From: Erinaceus europaeus
Lineage: Eukaryota > Chordata > Mammalia > Eulipotyphla > Erinaceidae
Assembly: GCF_950295315.1 (NCBI RefSeq)
Contig: NC_080171.1
Coordinates: 32,294,361 to 32,358,360 of the forward strand
Direction: 5' to 3'
DNA length: 64,000 nucleotides
Part shown: one piece after another, positions 10,800 to 22,467 of the stretch
Layout: each line of letters starts with the position of its first letter
Numbering within the stretch: the first letter of the stretch is position 1
Notes under the pieces: model-generated
What the model was told of the DNA's origin: nothing
Databases searched by the model: none
The model's input: only the letters and a program-made list of their open reading frames with translations
Translations under genes and position numbers: made by a program

Positions 10800-13190
10800 T
10801 AACATTTCTCCTCTTCTGGAAGTATGGAAAAACATTCTTTTAGGGGTACAGAAGGTAGGAGGCCTAGTTTTTGTAACTGCTTCTCTGATGGATATGAGCA
10901 TTGACAGGTAGATCCATACTCCCAGCCAGTTTTTATCTTTCCCTAGTGAGGTAGGGCTCTGGAGAGGTGAGGTTCTGGGACACATTGGTAAGGTCATCTG
11001 TTCATGAAGTTTAGGATGGAATAATAGTAGCATCTGCAACTTGGTGTCTGAAAGGCACTAAGTTGCAGGACAGATAAGTTTAATAAATAGGAACCAGAAA
11101 GTAGGAACAGAGCAGGTGAGAATAGAGAGTTTAGAGTGGTAAGAAGCTAGGACTGTTTTACAAATATTTCTACGGGCTCATGATTTTAGTGATTTTTGCC
11201 TGAGCTTGATAGTTAACAAGGAAGTGATCTAAAAATATTGTCTGGGAAGATGTATAAAGCTGTATTAGGGCAGAGAGTAGCTCTTAAACTTGAAGAAAAT
11301 ATATAAATACAATTAACTATTTATCACATCTGTTTATCACAGTCTGATTGAAGGCCCATGTGCAGGAGCCTATATAACCTCTAAGTTCCTGTCAGTCTGA
11401 GCTTGCAGTTCATGGTTACAGATGAGAACATTCTAGGTTGTACTCATTTCAGTTTTCTTTAAGTGGCAGAGTAGGCTGATCCAGTCTCCCTTTGGAAAGT
11501 AGGGCATTCCCTACCATTGTTACTTTATAGTGAGGATAGAGTCCTAAAGAGCTTATGATGTCATTTCTGATGGAATTGACCAGTGATGGTGGAGACAGGG
11601 GTCTGTTAGAGGTCTAGGCCCATCCTAGAATACTCTAACTTGGGCCCCACATAACTGGGTTGTCGGGCTATGCCACGGAGCAGAGATAGAGGAGATCCGG
11701 AGCGAAGAGGGAACATAAATCTTTATTTGCACGGGCACCTCAGAGTTGGGTGAGAACTCAGTGGTTTGGGCCACATGGAGTTAGCAAAAATGGCTGCCTT
11801 GCGCAGCACCCTTCCCTGCATCTAATCACTGAGGTGAAAAGCGGGCAAGAGAGAGAGAGGCGGAAGTAGGAAGGCTTTATAGGGCAAAAACCAGGAGAGA
11901 TGAGTCGGGACAGGATTGGTTGGGAAAGGCACTCCGAGAATATTGTATTAACTCTCATGGGAACTGGCAATAACCTGAGGGGACAACATGGCGGCTGTGA
12001 CTGCATCTGCACAATTTCCAAGCACTGGGTGACCTGGTAGTGACCAAAGAGGCTACTATTATGTGAGTCACTCTTTTGCCCTTTTCCAGCTTTTAAAGTC
12101 CCTTCTTTATCTGATGAGCTTGTTAAATTATTGTGTGCCATTTACTGTATCCAAATTGTTCTATGAGGTCTGGTTGCAAGTTTGGGAGGAAATCCACCTA
12201 GGATTTTAGTGGGATCTAAGTTAGCCTCGAGTTTTATTGCATTTACTTGTTTGATGATTCTAATAAAGGTTTTCATAGAGACAATAATTATTGTTTAGTT
12301 GACATATATATTTTTCAGTATATCTCTTGGACAATTCTATACTTTTTTTTCTTCTAAAGATTATCAAGGGGTGAAAATAATGCTGATGCTTTCAGAAGAG
12401 ATTAGGAGATATATATTATTTCCTCTTGTTAGTTGAGTAGATAGAATGATTGAGGGATGAGAGGATGTCTAGGCCCAAGTAGGGATCATTTGATTAGAAA
12501 AATTACAGTGCTCTCTCTAGTACATTCTACTAGATTGCTGAGCTTATCATTTCTAAGTCTAATCATAGAGGACTATTAAGCACTTTTATTTTGAGGTATA
12601 TAGTTGCCCCTAACTTAAAGATGTGTGTACATGTACCTAGTCCCCTAGGTCCTAGCCTATATCTAGTTTCTGAAACTTTGTTGGAGAGTGTGCCATCTGA
12701 AATGGAACTGGGTAGTTCCATGTGTAAGGAAAGGTTTCATCAGATTATTGGAGTGGAAGGTTAATATCTCAGGCTTTCCATCTTTGGAACAAAACCAAAG
12801 CAAAAAGGCAGTTGCAACATAACATGGCTTGGTGGCATTTGTTGTGTTGTTTTAGTTGAAGTTAGTAGAAGCAGTATCACAAGTAAGGGGATCAAGAGGA
12901 GAAGCATAAAGAAATACAACCAAGGTTCCAGATGTTCCAGGAATGGGAGAAATACAAATTTTAAAAATAATGGGGAGGTTATTTATGGTCTTAGAGTTTA
13001 AAGAAGCAATAGATACTTATTATTATAACCAAATTAGTTGGGAGATATTTTTTTGGTTTGAAAATCTCCTGGTTAGGATTTATGGTAATATACTTGACTG
13101 AACCATGATTTATGTCATTTAATGATATCAACTAATAACAATATCTTAGATATTGACAGGAGCAAATAATTCTAGTCTATCTGGTCTAAG
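10800..13190 (-). mobile_element. Old L1 3' region, split by a solo LTR
   Basis: A more diverged copy of the same 3'UTR blocks (10830-11640). After the LTR it continues (12031-13190) with segments matching the ORF2-proximal 3'UTR of the intact L1, for example the region resembling 53330-53450. ORF2 is not recognisable in it. Confidence 0.7.
11661..12024 (-). mobile_element. Solo LTR with 6-bp target-site duplication
   Basis: The 364-bp element runs TG...CA and is flanked by perfect copies of 'ctgggt' (11655-11660 and 12025-12030). On the minus strand an AATAAA lies near 11720. It is clearly related to the LTR at 20212-20700, sharing 'cacctcagagttgggtg', 'cggagcgaagagg' and 'gaggggacaacatggc'. 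The 6-bp duplication fits class II (ERVK/IAP-like) retroviruses. No internal retroviral genes remain. Confidence 0.92.
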
Positions 13191-14147
13191 GTTGTAGGTA
13201 ACATAGTACTTAAAAAAGTTATTAACCCCCACACCTATGGTCATCTAATTTTTGATAAGGGTACCCAAACTATTAAATGGAGGAAAGAGAGTCTCTTCAA
13301 CAAATGTTGTTGGAAAAATTGGACTGAAATGTGCAAACTAATGAAACTAAACTGGTGAAATATTTCACCACACACAAAAGTAAACTCCAAATGGATCAAG
13401 GAACTACAGAAACTAACAAATACTTAGAGGAAAATATTGGTGGAACTCTTTCTCATCTAAATTTTATAAGCATCTTCAATTGTACAAATCCAATTGCAAG
13501 GAAGACAAAAACAAAAATAAACTAATGAAACTATATCAAATTGAAAATATTCTGCACAGCAAAAGAAACAAACAAGCTTCTCACAGAATGGGAGAAGATC
13601 TTTACATGTCAGACATAAGACAAGTGGCTATTAACTAAAATATATAAAGAACTCACCAAACTTAGCAACAAAAGAGCAAATAACCTCATCCAAAATGGTG
13701 AGAGACTATGAACAGAATATTAACATCAGAAGAGACACAAAAGGCTAACAGACATATGAAAAAATGCTCTAAGTCATTGTCAGAAATGAAAATAAAAACA
13801 AAGAGATGTCACTTCACCCCTTTGAGAATGTCATACATCAGAAATGACAGCAACAACAAATGCTGGATAGGTTGTGGGGGGAAAAGGCACCCTCCTGCTG
13901 GTGGGAATATAAATTGGTTCAGCCCTTGTGGAGAGCTGTCTGGAGAACTCTCAGAAGGCTAGAAATGGACTTTCCTTATGATCCAATAATTCCTCTCCTG
14001 GGGATATAATCTAAGGGGACAAACTCACACATTCAAAAAGATATTTGTACATCTGTGTTCGTAGCAGAACAATTTATAATGACCAAAACCTGGAAGCAAC
14101 CCAGGTATCCAACAACAGACAAGTGGCTGAGAAAATTGTGATATATA

Positions 14148-14172
14148 TATATATATATGTATATAATATATA
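14148..14172. repeat. (AT)n-rich microsatellite
   Basis: Alternating AT/TA run inside the old L1 ORF2 relic. Confidence 0.8.
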
Positions 14173-14287
14173 TTCAATGGAATACTACTCAGCTACTAAG
14201 AATAATGAATTCACCTTCTTTGGTCCATCTTGAGTGGAGCTTGAGGGGGAATTATGCTAAGTGAAATAAGCCAAAAATAAAAATGAT

Positions 14288-14395
14288 GTGGAGTTGTACC
14301 CCTCCTACCCTATGGTTTTGTTAATTAATCCTTTCTTAAATAAAAAAAAAAAAAGAATGAAAAAAAAAATAATCCTCATCACAAAAAAAAAAAAG
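14288..14395 (+). mobile_element. 108-bp L1 3'-end insertion nested in an older L1
   Basis: It carries the last about 60 bp of the young L1 3'UTR ('gtggagttgtacccctcc...') plus a long impure A-tail. It is flanked by 'aaaaatgat' at 14279-14287 and 14396-14404. The host L1 resumes exactly where the duplication predicts. Confidence 0.88.
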
Positions 14396-15769
14396 AAAAA
14401 TGATGATCCAACTCATAAACAGAAGTTGAGAAAGAAAAACAGAAAGTGAAATACAAAACAGTGTTTGGACTGGAGTTTGGAGTAATGCACCAAAGGAAAA
14501 AAAACTCTAGGGGGAGGGCAGAGAGGGTAGATTTTCAGCTCCTCTACAGATGTTCAGGGTTGGGACATGGGCCTTTGGTGGCAGGAATGGTGTTAATATA
14601 TACTCCTATTACTTATAGTCTTATAAATCGCTAATTAGTCATTATGAGAGGGGGAAATAGATTGAATATCTCAAGCTCTTTAAATGCATAGATTTAAGTT
14701 CCAAGTATATATTCCTTTAGTCTAAGCACTTAATATTTCAAATTTGTAAACTGATTGAATTCTGACACTGGGATTAAATTGTTAATGCATTTCTAATAAT
14801 AATTTTTTAAAATGTTAAATCACCTGTAATCTTAGACCAGGGAGACCAGAAGCCACTGGTCCTGTCAATATCTAAGACAAAGTTATTAATAAATGGAAAT
14901 AAATGACATAAATCATGGTGAGGTCTTGTATGATACTAACCATGGGACTTTCAAAGTAAACCAAGCTCCCAAAGAACTTGGTTATAATAATAATTGTCTA
15001 TTGCCTTCTTAAACTCTAAGACCACAAGGAACCTTCCTCATTCTTGGTAAACCCAGGTTTCTCCCAGTCCTGGAACCTCTGGGGCTTTGCTTGTTTTCCT
15101 TCATGCTTCTCTTGAACCTTAGCATTTAATATTGCATCTGCTGATCTCAGCCAAATTAATGCAACTAGTGTCACCTCACCATGCTTCACTTTGAACTGTA
15201 TTTTAGAGATGCCAAGCCAGAGCTGTTAACCCTCCAGCTCTAAGTTGCAGATACTACCATGGTGCCATCCTGACTTCCCTGGGCAGATGTCCTCACCAGT
15301 ATGTCCTGAAACCTTGTATCCCCAGAACCCTATTCCACTACAGAAAGATGGAAACATGCTGAGGGTATAGATTGACCTCCAAATGTTCATGTTCAGTGGA
15401 GTAGCAATTACAGAAGCCAGACCTCCCACCTTCTGATATGTACCCCATAAAGAATTTTGGTCCATGGTCACAGAAGGATAAAAAATAGGGAACTTCCCAA
15501 TGGAAGGGATGTGATATGGAACTCTGGTAGTGGGAACTGTATAGAATTGTACCTCTGTTATGTTACAATGTTGTTAATCATTATTAAATCATGAATAAAC
15601 AAAGAGTTACTGTTAGAAATGTTATAACAACTTAAGCCCAGTGTTAGAGTTCAATCAGTTTACAAATTAGAAACATCAATTACTTAGACTAAAGGAACAT
15701 ATACTCAGAACTAAAATCTAGACAGTTAAAGAACTTGAAGTATTCAATCTATTTTTTCCTGACATGTTG

Positions 15770-18010
15770 AATTAGTGGTGGATTATAAGATTATGAGATA
15801 ACAGGAATGTAATTTCACACTAGTCCCACCCCCGTACCCATTATAGTGGACCTGAAACATCCATCCCCTTCTTCCCGGAGTCTCATATGTTCATGCAATA
15901 CACCAAGTCCAGTCCAAGTTCTGCTTTATGTCTACCTTTTCTGTTCTTGTTTTTCAATTTATTTCTATGAGCAGGATCATCCTACATTCATCCTTTGTTT
16001 TCTGGCTTAACTCACTTAACACAATTTCTTCAAGCTGTGTCCAAGTAGAAGGTAAATTCATTATTTTTTATAGCTGAATAATACTTCATTATGTATATAT
16101 ACCACCACTTTCTCAGCTACTCATGTGTTATTGGACATCTAGGTTGCTTCCATGTTGGCTATTATTATAAATTGTGTTGCTATGAACATAGGTATATACA
16201 TATCTTTCTGGATGAGTATGTTTGGTTCCATAGGATATATTCCCAGTAGAGGGATTGCTCAGTTGTAAGGTAGGTCCATCTAGCCTTCTAAGAGTTCTAC
16301 AGACTGGTCCACAAGGGGTGGACCAATTTACATTCCCACCAGCAGTGCAGATGGGATTCTTTTCCATTACAACCTCTTTAGCATTTGCTATTACTATCAT
16401 TTCTCATATATGACATTTTCACAGGTATCTCATTGTTTTTTTTAAATTGCATTTAACGGACAATCAGTGACTTGGAGCATTTTTTCATATGTCTGTTTGT
16501 CTTTTGTATCTCTTCCTCTGTGAATATTCTGTTCATATTCTCTCACCATTTTTGGATGGGGTCATTTTTCTTTGTTGTTGCTAAGCTTGGTGAGCTCTTT
16601 ATATATTTTAGTTATTAGCTTGTCAGTGTGTCTGATGCATAGCATGTAAATATCTTCTCCAATTCAGTAAGGAGTCTCTTTGTTTAGGTGGTGGTTTCTT
16701 TTGCTGTGCAGAAACTTTTAAATTTGGTAGAATACCATGGGTTTATTTTTGTTTTTGTCTTCCTTATAACTGAATTTGTACAATTGAAGATACCTATAAA
16801 ATTTAGACGAAAAAGAGTTTCACCAATATTTTCTTCTAAGTACTTGATAGTTTCTGGTCTAACATCTAGGTCCTTGACCAATTTGGAGTTTACTTTTGTG
16901 TGTAGTGAAATATAGTGGTTTAGTTTCATTCTTTTGCATGTTTCAATCCAATTTTGCCAACACCATTTGTTGAAGAGACTCTCTTTTCTCCATTTAATAG
17001 TTTGGGTCTCCTTATCAAAAATTAGATGTCCATAGGGGTGGGGTCTCTCTTTTTTTTCTCCTTGTCAGTGTGTCTATTTTTTTTGCCAGTACCAGACAGT
17101 TTTGATTACAATGGCCCTATAATATAGTTTGAGGTAAAGGAGTGTTATGCTTCCAGTTCTGTTCTTTCTTTTTAAGATTGTTTTGGGAATTCTAGGTGGT
17201 TTCTGGTTCCAGATAAACTCTTGTAGTTTAGTTCTATTTTTCTAGAAAAAATGGGTGGGTCCTTGATGAGGATTGCATTAACTTTGTATATGGATCTTGG
17301 TACTATAGCCATCTTGATATCAATTCTTCTAATCCATGAGCATGGGCTATCTTTCCACTTCTTTGTGTCTTTTCCTATTTCCTTGAGTAGTGACTCAGTT
17401 TTCAGTGTACAAGTCTTTCACTTCTTTTGTTAGGTTTAATACTAGATATTTTATTGTTTCTGTTGTTATAGTGAATGGGATAGATTTTTGGATTATTTTT
17501 TCTTCTGATTTAGCATTTGCATAATGGAATGCCACTGATTTTTGTATGTTAACTTTGTAGTCTAACACCTTTCTATATTGCAAATAATATCCAGGAGCTT
17601 TCTTCTGGACTCTTTACATTTTCTTTTTAACATATAGTGTCATATAATCTGCAAATAGTGAGAATTTGACATCTTTTCTTTCAATATATATCCCTTTAAT
17701 TTCTGTGTCTTGCCTGATAGCTATAGAAAGACCTTCCAATACTATGTTGAATAGTACAGATGATAGTGGGAAGTTGTGTCTAGTACCTGGCCTCAGGGTG
17801 AATGCTTTCAGTTTATCACCATTGAGTATGATGTTGGCTGTAGATTAAGAATTTTCCATCACTTCTGATTTTTTCTAATGTTTTGATCATGAAGGTATAT
17901 TAGATTTTTGTTTCAAAGGCTTTCTCTGCATCTGTTCATATAATCATGTCGTTTTGATTTTTCTTGTATTGATATGGTGAGATTTAAAGTGACCAACGTA
18001 CCTTCTCTCA
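15770..18010 (-). mobile_element. Old L1, ORF2 C-terminal half plus partial 3'UTR
   Basis: Minus-strand translation gives ORF2 relics: KLNHYISLHTKVNSK at 16929 downwards, YLEENIGETLF, and near 17500 YKVNIQKSVAFHYANAKSEE. The reading frame is broken many times. It lies 3'-end to 3'-end with the + strand L1 at 13195-15605. Confidence 0.85.
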
Positions 18011-18264
18011 TTCAGTTATCACAATATATATATATATCTCCACTATAATTGAGATGACACAAAAAAGTCATTTTAAGTGGTTATATCATATCACCAAGCT
18101 GGACAACAATAAAAATATGACCTACATTTTAAAATGAGTTGGTTAAGACTAAGTAAAATGTCTGGGATATAATACCTAGGTATTGATGCTAGAAGATTAT
18201 TGGAAGCAGATTAGAGTTTAAGGTCCAGTAATCTGGTTGGAAAACAAATAATGAAAGAGTAGCA

Positions 18265-18612
18265 ATAGGAGGCGTCAAGTGCTATCATGTACAAGGACCC
18301 CCTGCCTGCAGGCATAGCTTCACAAGCAGTGAATCAGTGCTGTAGGTGTCCCTCTTTCTCTTTCCCTTTCTGTCTCCCTGTCCCTTTCAATTTCTCTCTG
18401 TCTCTATCCCAAAAAGAAAGGAGAAGGAGAAAGAGGAGGAGGAGAAAGAAGAAGAAGGAGAAGGAGGAGATGAAGAAGAGGATGAAGAAAAAGGGGAAGA
18501 GGAAGAAGAAGGAGGAGGAGGAGGCTTCTGGTAGTGGTAGATTCATCATACAGGAACTAACCCTCCCACGCCCCCAGTGATAACTTGGTGACAATAACAA
18601 TAAATAAACAAA
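18265..18612 (+). mobile_element. tRNA-derived SINE with GA-rich expansion
   Basis: Decayed head, then 'cttcacaagcagtgaatcag', the pyrimidine block and 'aatttctctctgtctctatcc'. A purine-only GAA/GGA stretch follows at 18415-18528, then the 'cccagtgataac' 3' part. Confidence 0.7.
18415..18528 (+). repeat. Purine-rich (GAA/GGA)n tract
   Basis: More than 110 bases of nearly pure A/G on the + strand. The long charged ORFs across it are composition artefacts. Confidence 0.95.
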
Positions 18613-18805
18613 CAAACAAATAGAAATACAGAGTAGAAATGAGGCCAACAGCATGTGAAAGACAGGATGCAATTATGATGACAATGAGCAATTATTTAGT
18701 CTTCCAGCTGAATGGCTAAAGTCTGCTGAACTCCAGAGAGACTTAATAATTTTATAGGCTTAAATTTTATCTTAAGTCCATGCATACCCCTTCATTGCTC
18801 CTGGA

Positions 18806-18998
18806 TGATTTTTTCAGATAGAGACAGAGAAACAGAGAGGCGGGGTACAGGAGGGGTACAGCAACCACGTCACCAAAGCTTCCTTCAGTGTGGTAGGAGC
18901 CAGGTTTTGACTGGGATCACACAGATGGCAAAGCAGCAACTTATCCAATTGAGGTATTGTGCCAACCTTAATACAGGACACAATGCTGTATCCAACAA
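18806..18998 (-). mobile_element. tRNA-derived SINE (type with 'ccaaagcttccttca')
   Basis: Shares 'agagacagagaaacagag', 'ccaaagcttccttcagt' and 'cacacagatggcaaagca' with the SINE halves of the inverted duplication at 42770-42912 and 46360-46505. Confidence 0.7.
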
Positions 18999-19014
18999 TA
19001 ATGACATTAAGGCT

Positions 19015-19615
19015 GCAGGTGTAGCTCAGTGGTAGAGTCATGTCCATGTGTATGAAGTCACATGCTCAACTCTACCCCTTGTGGTGACACAGTATACCGA
19101 CAACCATGGGTGGAAGTCCGGACACAGTGCTGATGTCAGCCTTGGCGACAGAGTATGCAGTGATCTGTGCAGGCGCATGGTGGATTGTGGGTGGATCCAG
19201 TCTGTGCTGGTGTACAAAGTATTGTGGGAGGGCTGGATAGACTTAAAAGTACAGCCAGCCAGAAGTTGCTCTCTCTTTTTGGCTGCTGCTTCTTCTCCTA
19301 GATGGAAGCATTTCGGCTGAGGTGTGCCAGGTATCTGTCATGGATACTTCTCCTGAGAACTGAACATGTGTGATTCTGCTCGCTGGTAAATGTTTAGACT
19401 ACTATACAGCCATGAGAAGCCTTTACCAGAGCTGATAATTGTTTATCTTATGGGACTAAACTTTTGATAACTATACTCAAGACTTTATAGACCTAGCGTA
19501 CTCTTAACCGTTGATGATGATTGCTTATTTTACCTTTTGCCTGTTTCACCCTAATAAACCTTATATTGTTTAAACCAGTTCTCAGCTCCCACTGTCAATT
19601 ATTTTATGCACCACA
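19015..19615 (+). mobile_element. tRNA-like head followed by a possible old LTR
   Basis: Positions 19020-19045 contain a good tRNA A-box-like stretch ('tagctcagtggtagag') but only a weak B box, so this is not a functional tRNA. From about 19079 the sequence looks like an LTR, with TG start, AATAAA at about 19551 and a T/C-rich end near a CA. I could not find a target-site duplication. A decayed LTR next to a SINE head is the best guess. Confidence 0.4.
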
Positions 19616-19817
19616 GCAGCCTTTAACCAACCTCTTTTTAAGTTAAATTACAACAACCCCCCAGGATAAAAAACACACACACTGGCATATGACACGAAAA
19701 TGTAGATTTTCCACCAGGAAAAAGTAAAAATGTCACCCCTGTGGTTTTTGGAATATGAGCATGTGCTGTGAATTAGGGAACACTGTTCATTTTACTAATT
19801 TTGTCTCCCTTTCTTAG

Positions 19818-20007
19818 TCTTCACAAAATAGAAGTATTTGGCTGTCTTGCTCTCACTGTCAGGAGTTTAGACTCTCTGGCCTTATGGTGTCCACACCTGC
19901 AAACTCTGAACATTGGGAGAATCACCAACATTTCTGAGACATGCCTGTTGAGGAGTCTGAAAAAAATGGGAGCAGTAACTGCACTTAATGTGGCTGCCCT
20001 TCATGTG
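19818..20007 (+). CDS. LRR gene, internal exon (first visible)
   Basis: Acceptor 'ctccctttcttag' precedes 19818 and donor GTGAGA starts at 20008. The exon enters with the third base of a codon and leaves in phase 0. It encodes LRRs with LALWCPHLQTLNIG and ITNISETCLLRSL. The preceding exon must end with two bases of a codon. Confidence 0.85.
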
Positions 20008-22416
20008 GTGAGACCTCTGGGATTTGGGCTGACTTTTTCCATTTATCTCCATGTTCCTACATTTCGAGAACATAACCCTGTGTCCTTTCTGTGGTGGCTT
20101 TCCCTCATAACATGACATTATGCCCTGGAACCTACAAATAAAGAGGGGAGAAGAACTTGTGATGGAAGTGTTTTCATATGAAACAGGAGGAACAAATGAG
20201 GTCTCCCTAAGTGTTGTAGAGCCAGATGTTGTAGTGCGTGGGCCGCAGAGAAGAGAGAGAGAGGGTCCAGAGCGAAGAGGAAACACAAATCTTTATTCGC
20301 GCTGGCACCTCAGAGTTGGGTGTTAGAGAAGCAGGTTGGGCCACGTGGAGGTAGAGAAAATGGCCGCCTCACGCAGTAACCTTTCCTGCGTCTGAACACC
20401 AGAGTGGAGCGCCGGCAAGAGAGAGAGGTGCGGAAGGGTTTTTTATAGGAGTAGCTTTCGCAAGAATGGGAAGGGGGAGGAGTAACCATAGCACTCCAAG
20501 ATAGGATGATAACTCTTGTGAGAATGGGAGGGGGGAGGAGTAACCAGAGCACTCCAGATATGGCGGGGATATAGACAATGTCCTGAGGGTACAACATGGC
20601 TGAACAGGCACTCCGAGAATGTCCCAACTCTCCAAGGAACTAGCAGTAGCCTGAGGGGACAACATGGCAGATGTGACTGCATTGGCACAATTTCCCAGCA
20701 CCTAAGGAAGCACTGCTATTTGGTTATAGAGTAGATAATAGATCTCAAAAATGATCTATTCGCTGGATCATTTGCAGTGTTTGTAGTTGAGTCAATAGAG
20801 TAATTCAGTAAAACCATGGAACAAGTAAGAGCCTGGGAATGATGATGGCCATTATTTATTAACCCCCTTTTCATATTCCAGAATCTGTACAAAGGCTTTA
20901 CACACATTAACATTTCATTTGATTTGCATTTTTCCTGTCTACAGAAACAGTATTATCCCAAATCTGTAAGTAAAGTCCTTAATGTTTAGGGAGATGAAAA
21001 CAAGCATGGTCGCAGTTGACTTCCCTGATCCCAATGACTTTTTTTTTTTTTTGAGAGCGTGAGAGAGAGGTAGAAAAGGAGAAAAAGAGAGGGAGAGAGG
21101 ACGAATATCTCCTCTACTACTCTACCACTTGTGATGTCCCCACACCCCTGTAGGTGGGAGTTGGGAGCCTGAACCTTGGTTTTCCCACCTAGTAATAAGC
21201 ATTCACTTTTAATCCACAAAGAGCTTCCTTACTAGAATTATGGGCACCATGCTGTGTTACTTGATACCCTAAATAGAACTCTGGATTCCATTCATAAGCA
21301 GAAGCTGTCTCTTAAATGATTTGAGGCTAGCTTAATAACTGCTGTATCATTTTAATAACTGAGCTCCTCAGCCTAAACACAATATGAAATAAAAACTTTC
21401 ATCACTCTCTGACTTATATACTCAGGTGGGTATTCTATACATTCTAGCACTAAAACAGATATGTAGACCACAGACCTAGGCCCCTGCCCCAAAAGTTCAT
21501 TTGAAGCAAAGCATAGTTCCTGGCACATGGGCTGTGCTCTGTGAATATATGCTAACATAGTAACTAGTGTGAGAGCAGGCTCTGAGGAATCTCTAACAGC
21601 AGATTATTTGTTAAATGAAAGTTTATGAATCAAATCTCATTCTGAATGCTTAGGAAGAGCTTGTTATATTTAAGATCTTGGCATGAAATTATTTGTAAAA
21701 TAAGTAACCACTTGCTAATCTGCTTAATCTGTATTTTTTATTTCTCAGATTCTTTAAAGATGGCCACATGAGTGTGTAGAAAATAAATTAGTATAAGACG
21801 GTATCCAAGACAGAATCTCTCTGTGATTTATCTTCTTTTGTCTTGAAAACCCAAAGACCCTTTATGATGTTTTCTGAGTGTTCAGTTTTTTTTTTTTTTT
21901 TTTTATGTTTTTAAGAGCCATAAGAGAAGGGCAACTTTCTTTTCTTGAGATGGAATCCAAGATTTGCCAAGTGGATTTTTTTTTATATTCACTTATGTAG
22001 AGTACATAAATATATGCTACCTTGTATTAGGTTATAACACATTAATGAAATAAACTTAATGGCATAGTTATAGTACATCATGCATAGATAGAAAACAGAT
22101 GCTGATACATGTAGAGGCACGAAGCTAGAGAGATATGGATATAAGGGTGGGTGAAAAGGTGTAGAGGATTAAATTTTCCCTTCTTTGTGTAGATAAAGGG
22201 ATAGGACTCCCAAAATTCTACTGTATTTTAAATTAGGAAAAGAAACATAGATTGTGCTCAGTGATTGGAACCATATTAGTTGCAATTAACTGCTTATTAA
22301 TGATTTTGTATGACAATGATGATAATATTAGAGAGCTAAACAAAATCTTCCTATTAATAGATCACTGCATAATCATTAACATGTTTACTAAAAATAAAAG
22401 AAACAATAAGGTGCTC

Positions 22417-22467
<51 letters not shown>

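Larger units (their letters stand above)
13195..15605 (+). mobile_element. Old L1, ORF2 C-terminus plus 3'UTR
   Basis: Decayed ORF2 C-terminal coding sequence (13215-14280) is recognisable from runs such as [16 protein letters not shown] and MEYYSATKNNEFTFFGPS. It is followed by an L1 3'UTR ending near 15600. The remaining frames are scrambled by stops and indels. A tiny younger L1 3' end is nested at 14288-14395. Confidence 0.85.

Noticed and set aside
18287..18672. Charged Lys/Glu/Arg-rich and Ser/Phe-rich ORFs.
   Set aside because: They translate a purine tract and its complement.
19015..19085. tRNA gene.
   Set aside because: A-box is good but the B box and acceptor pairing are poor.
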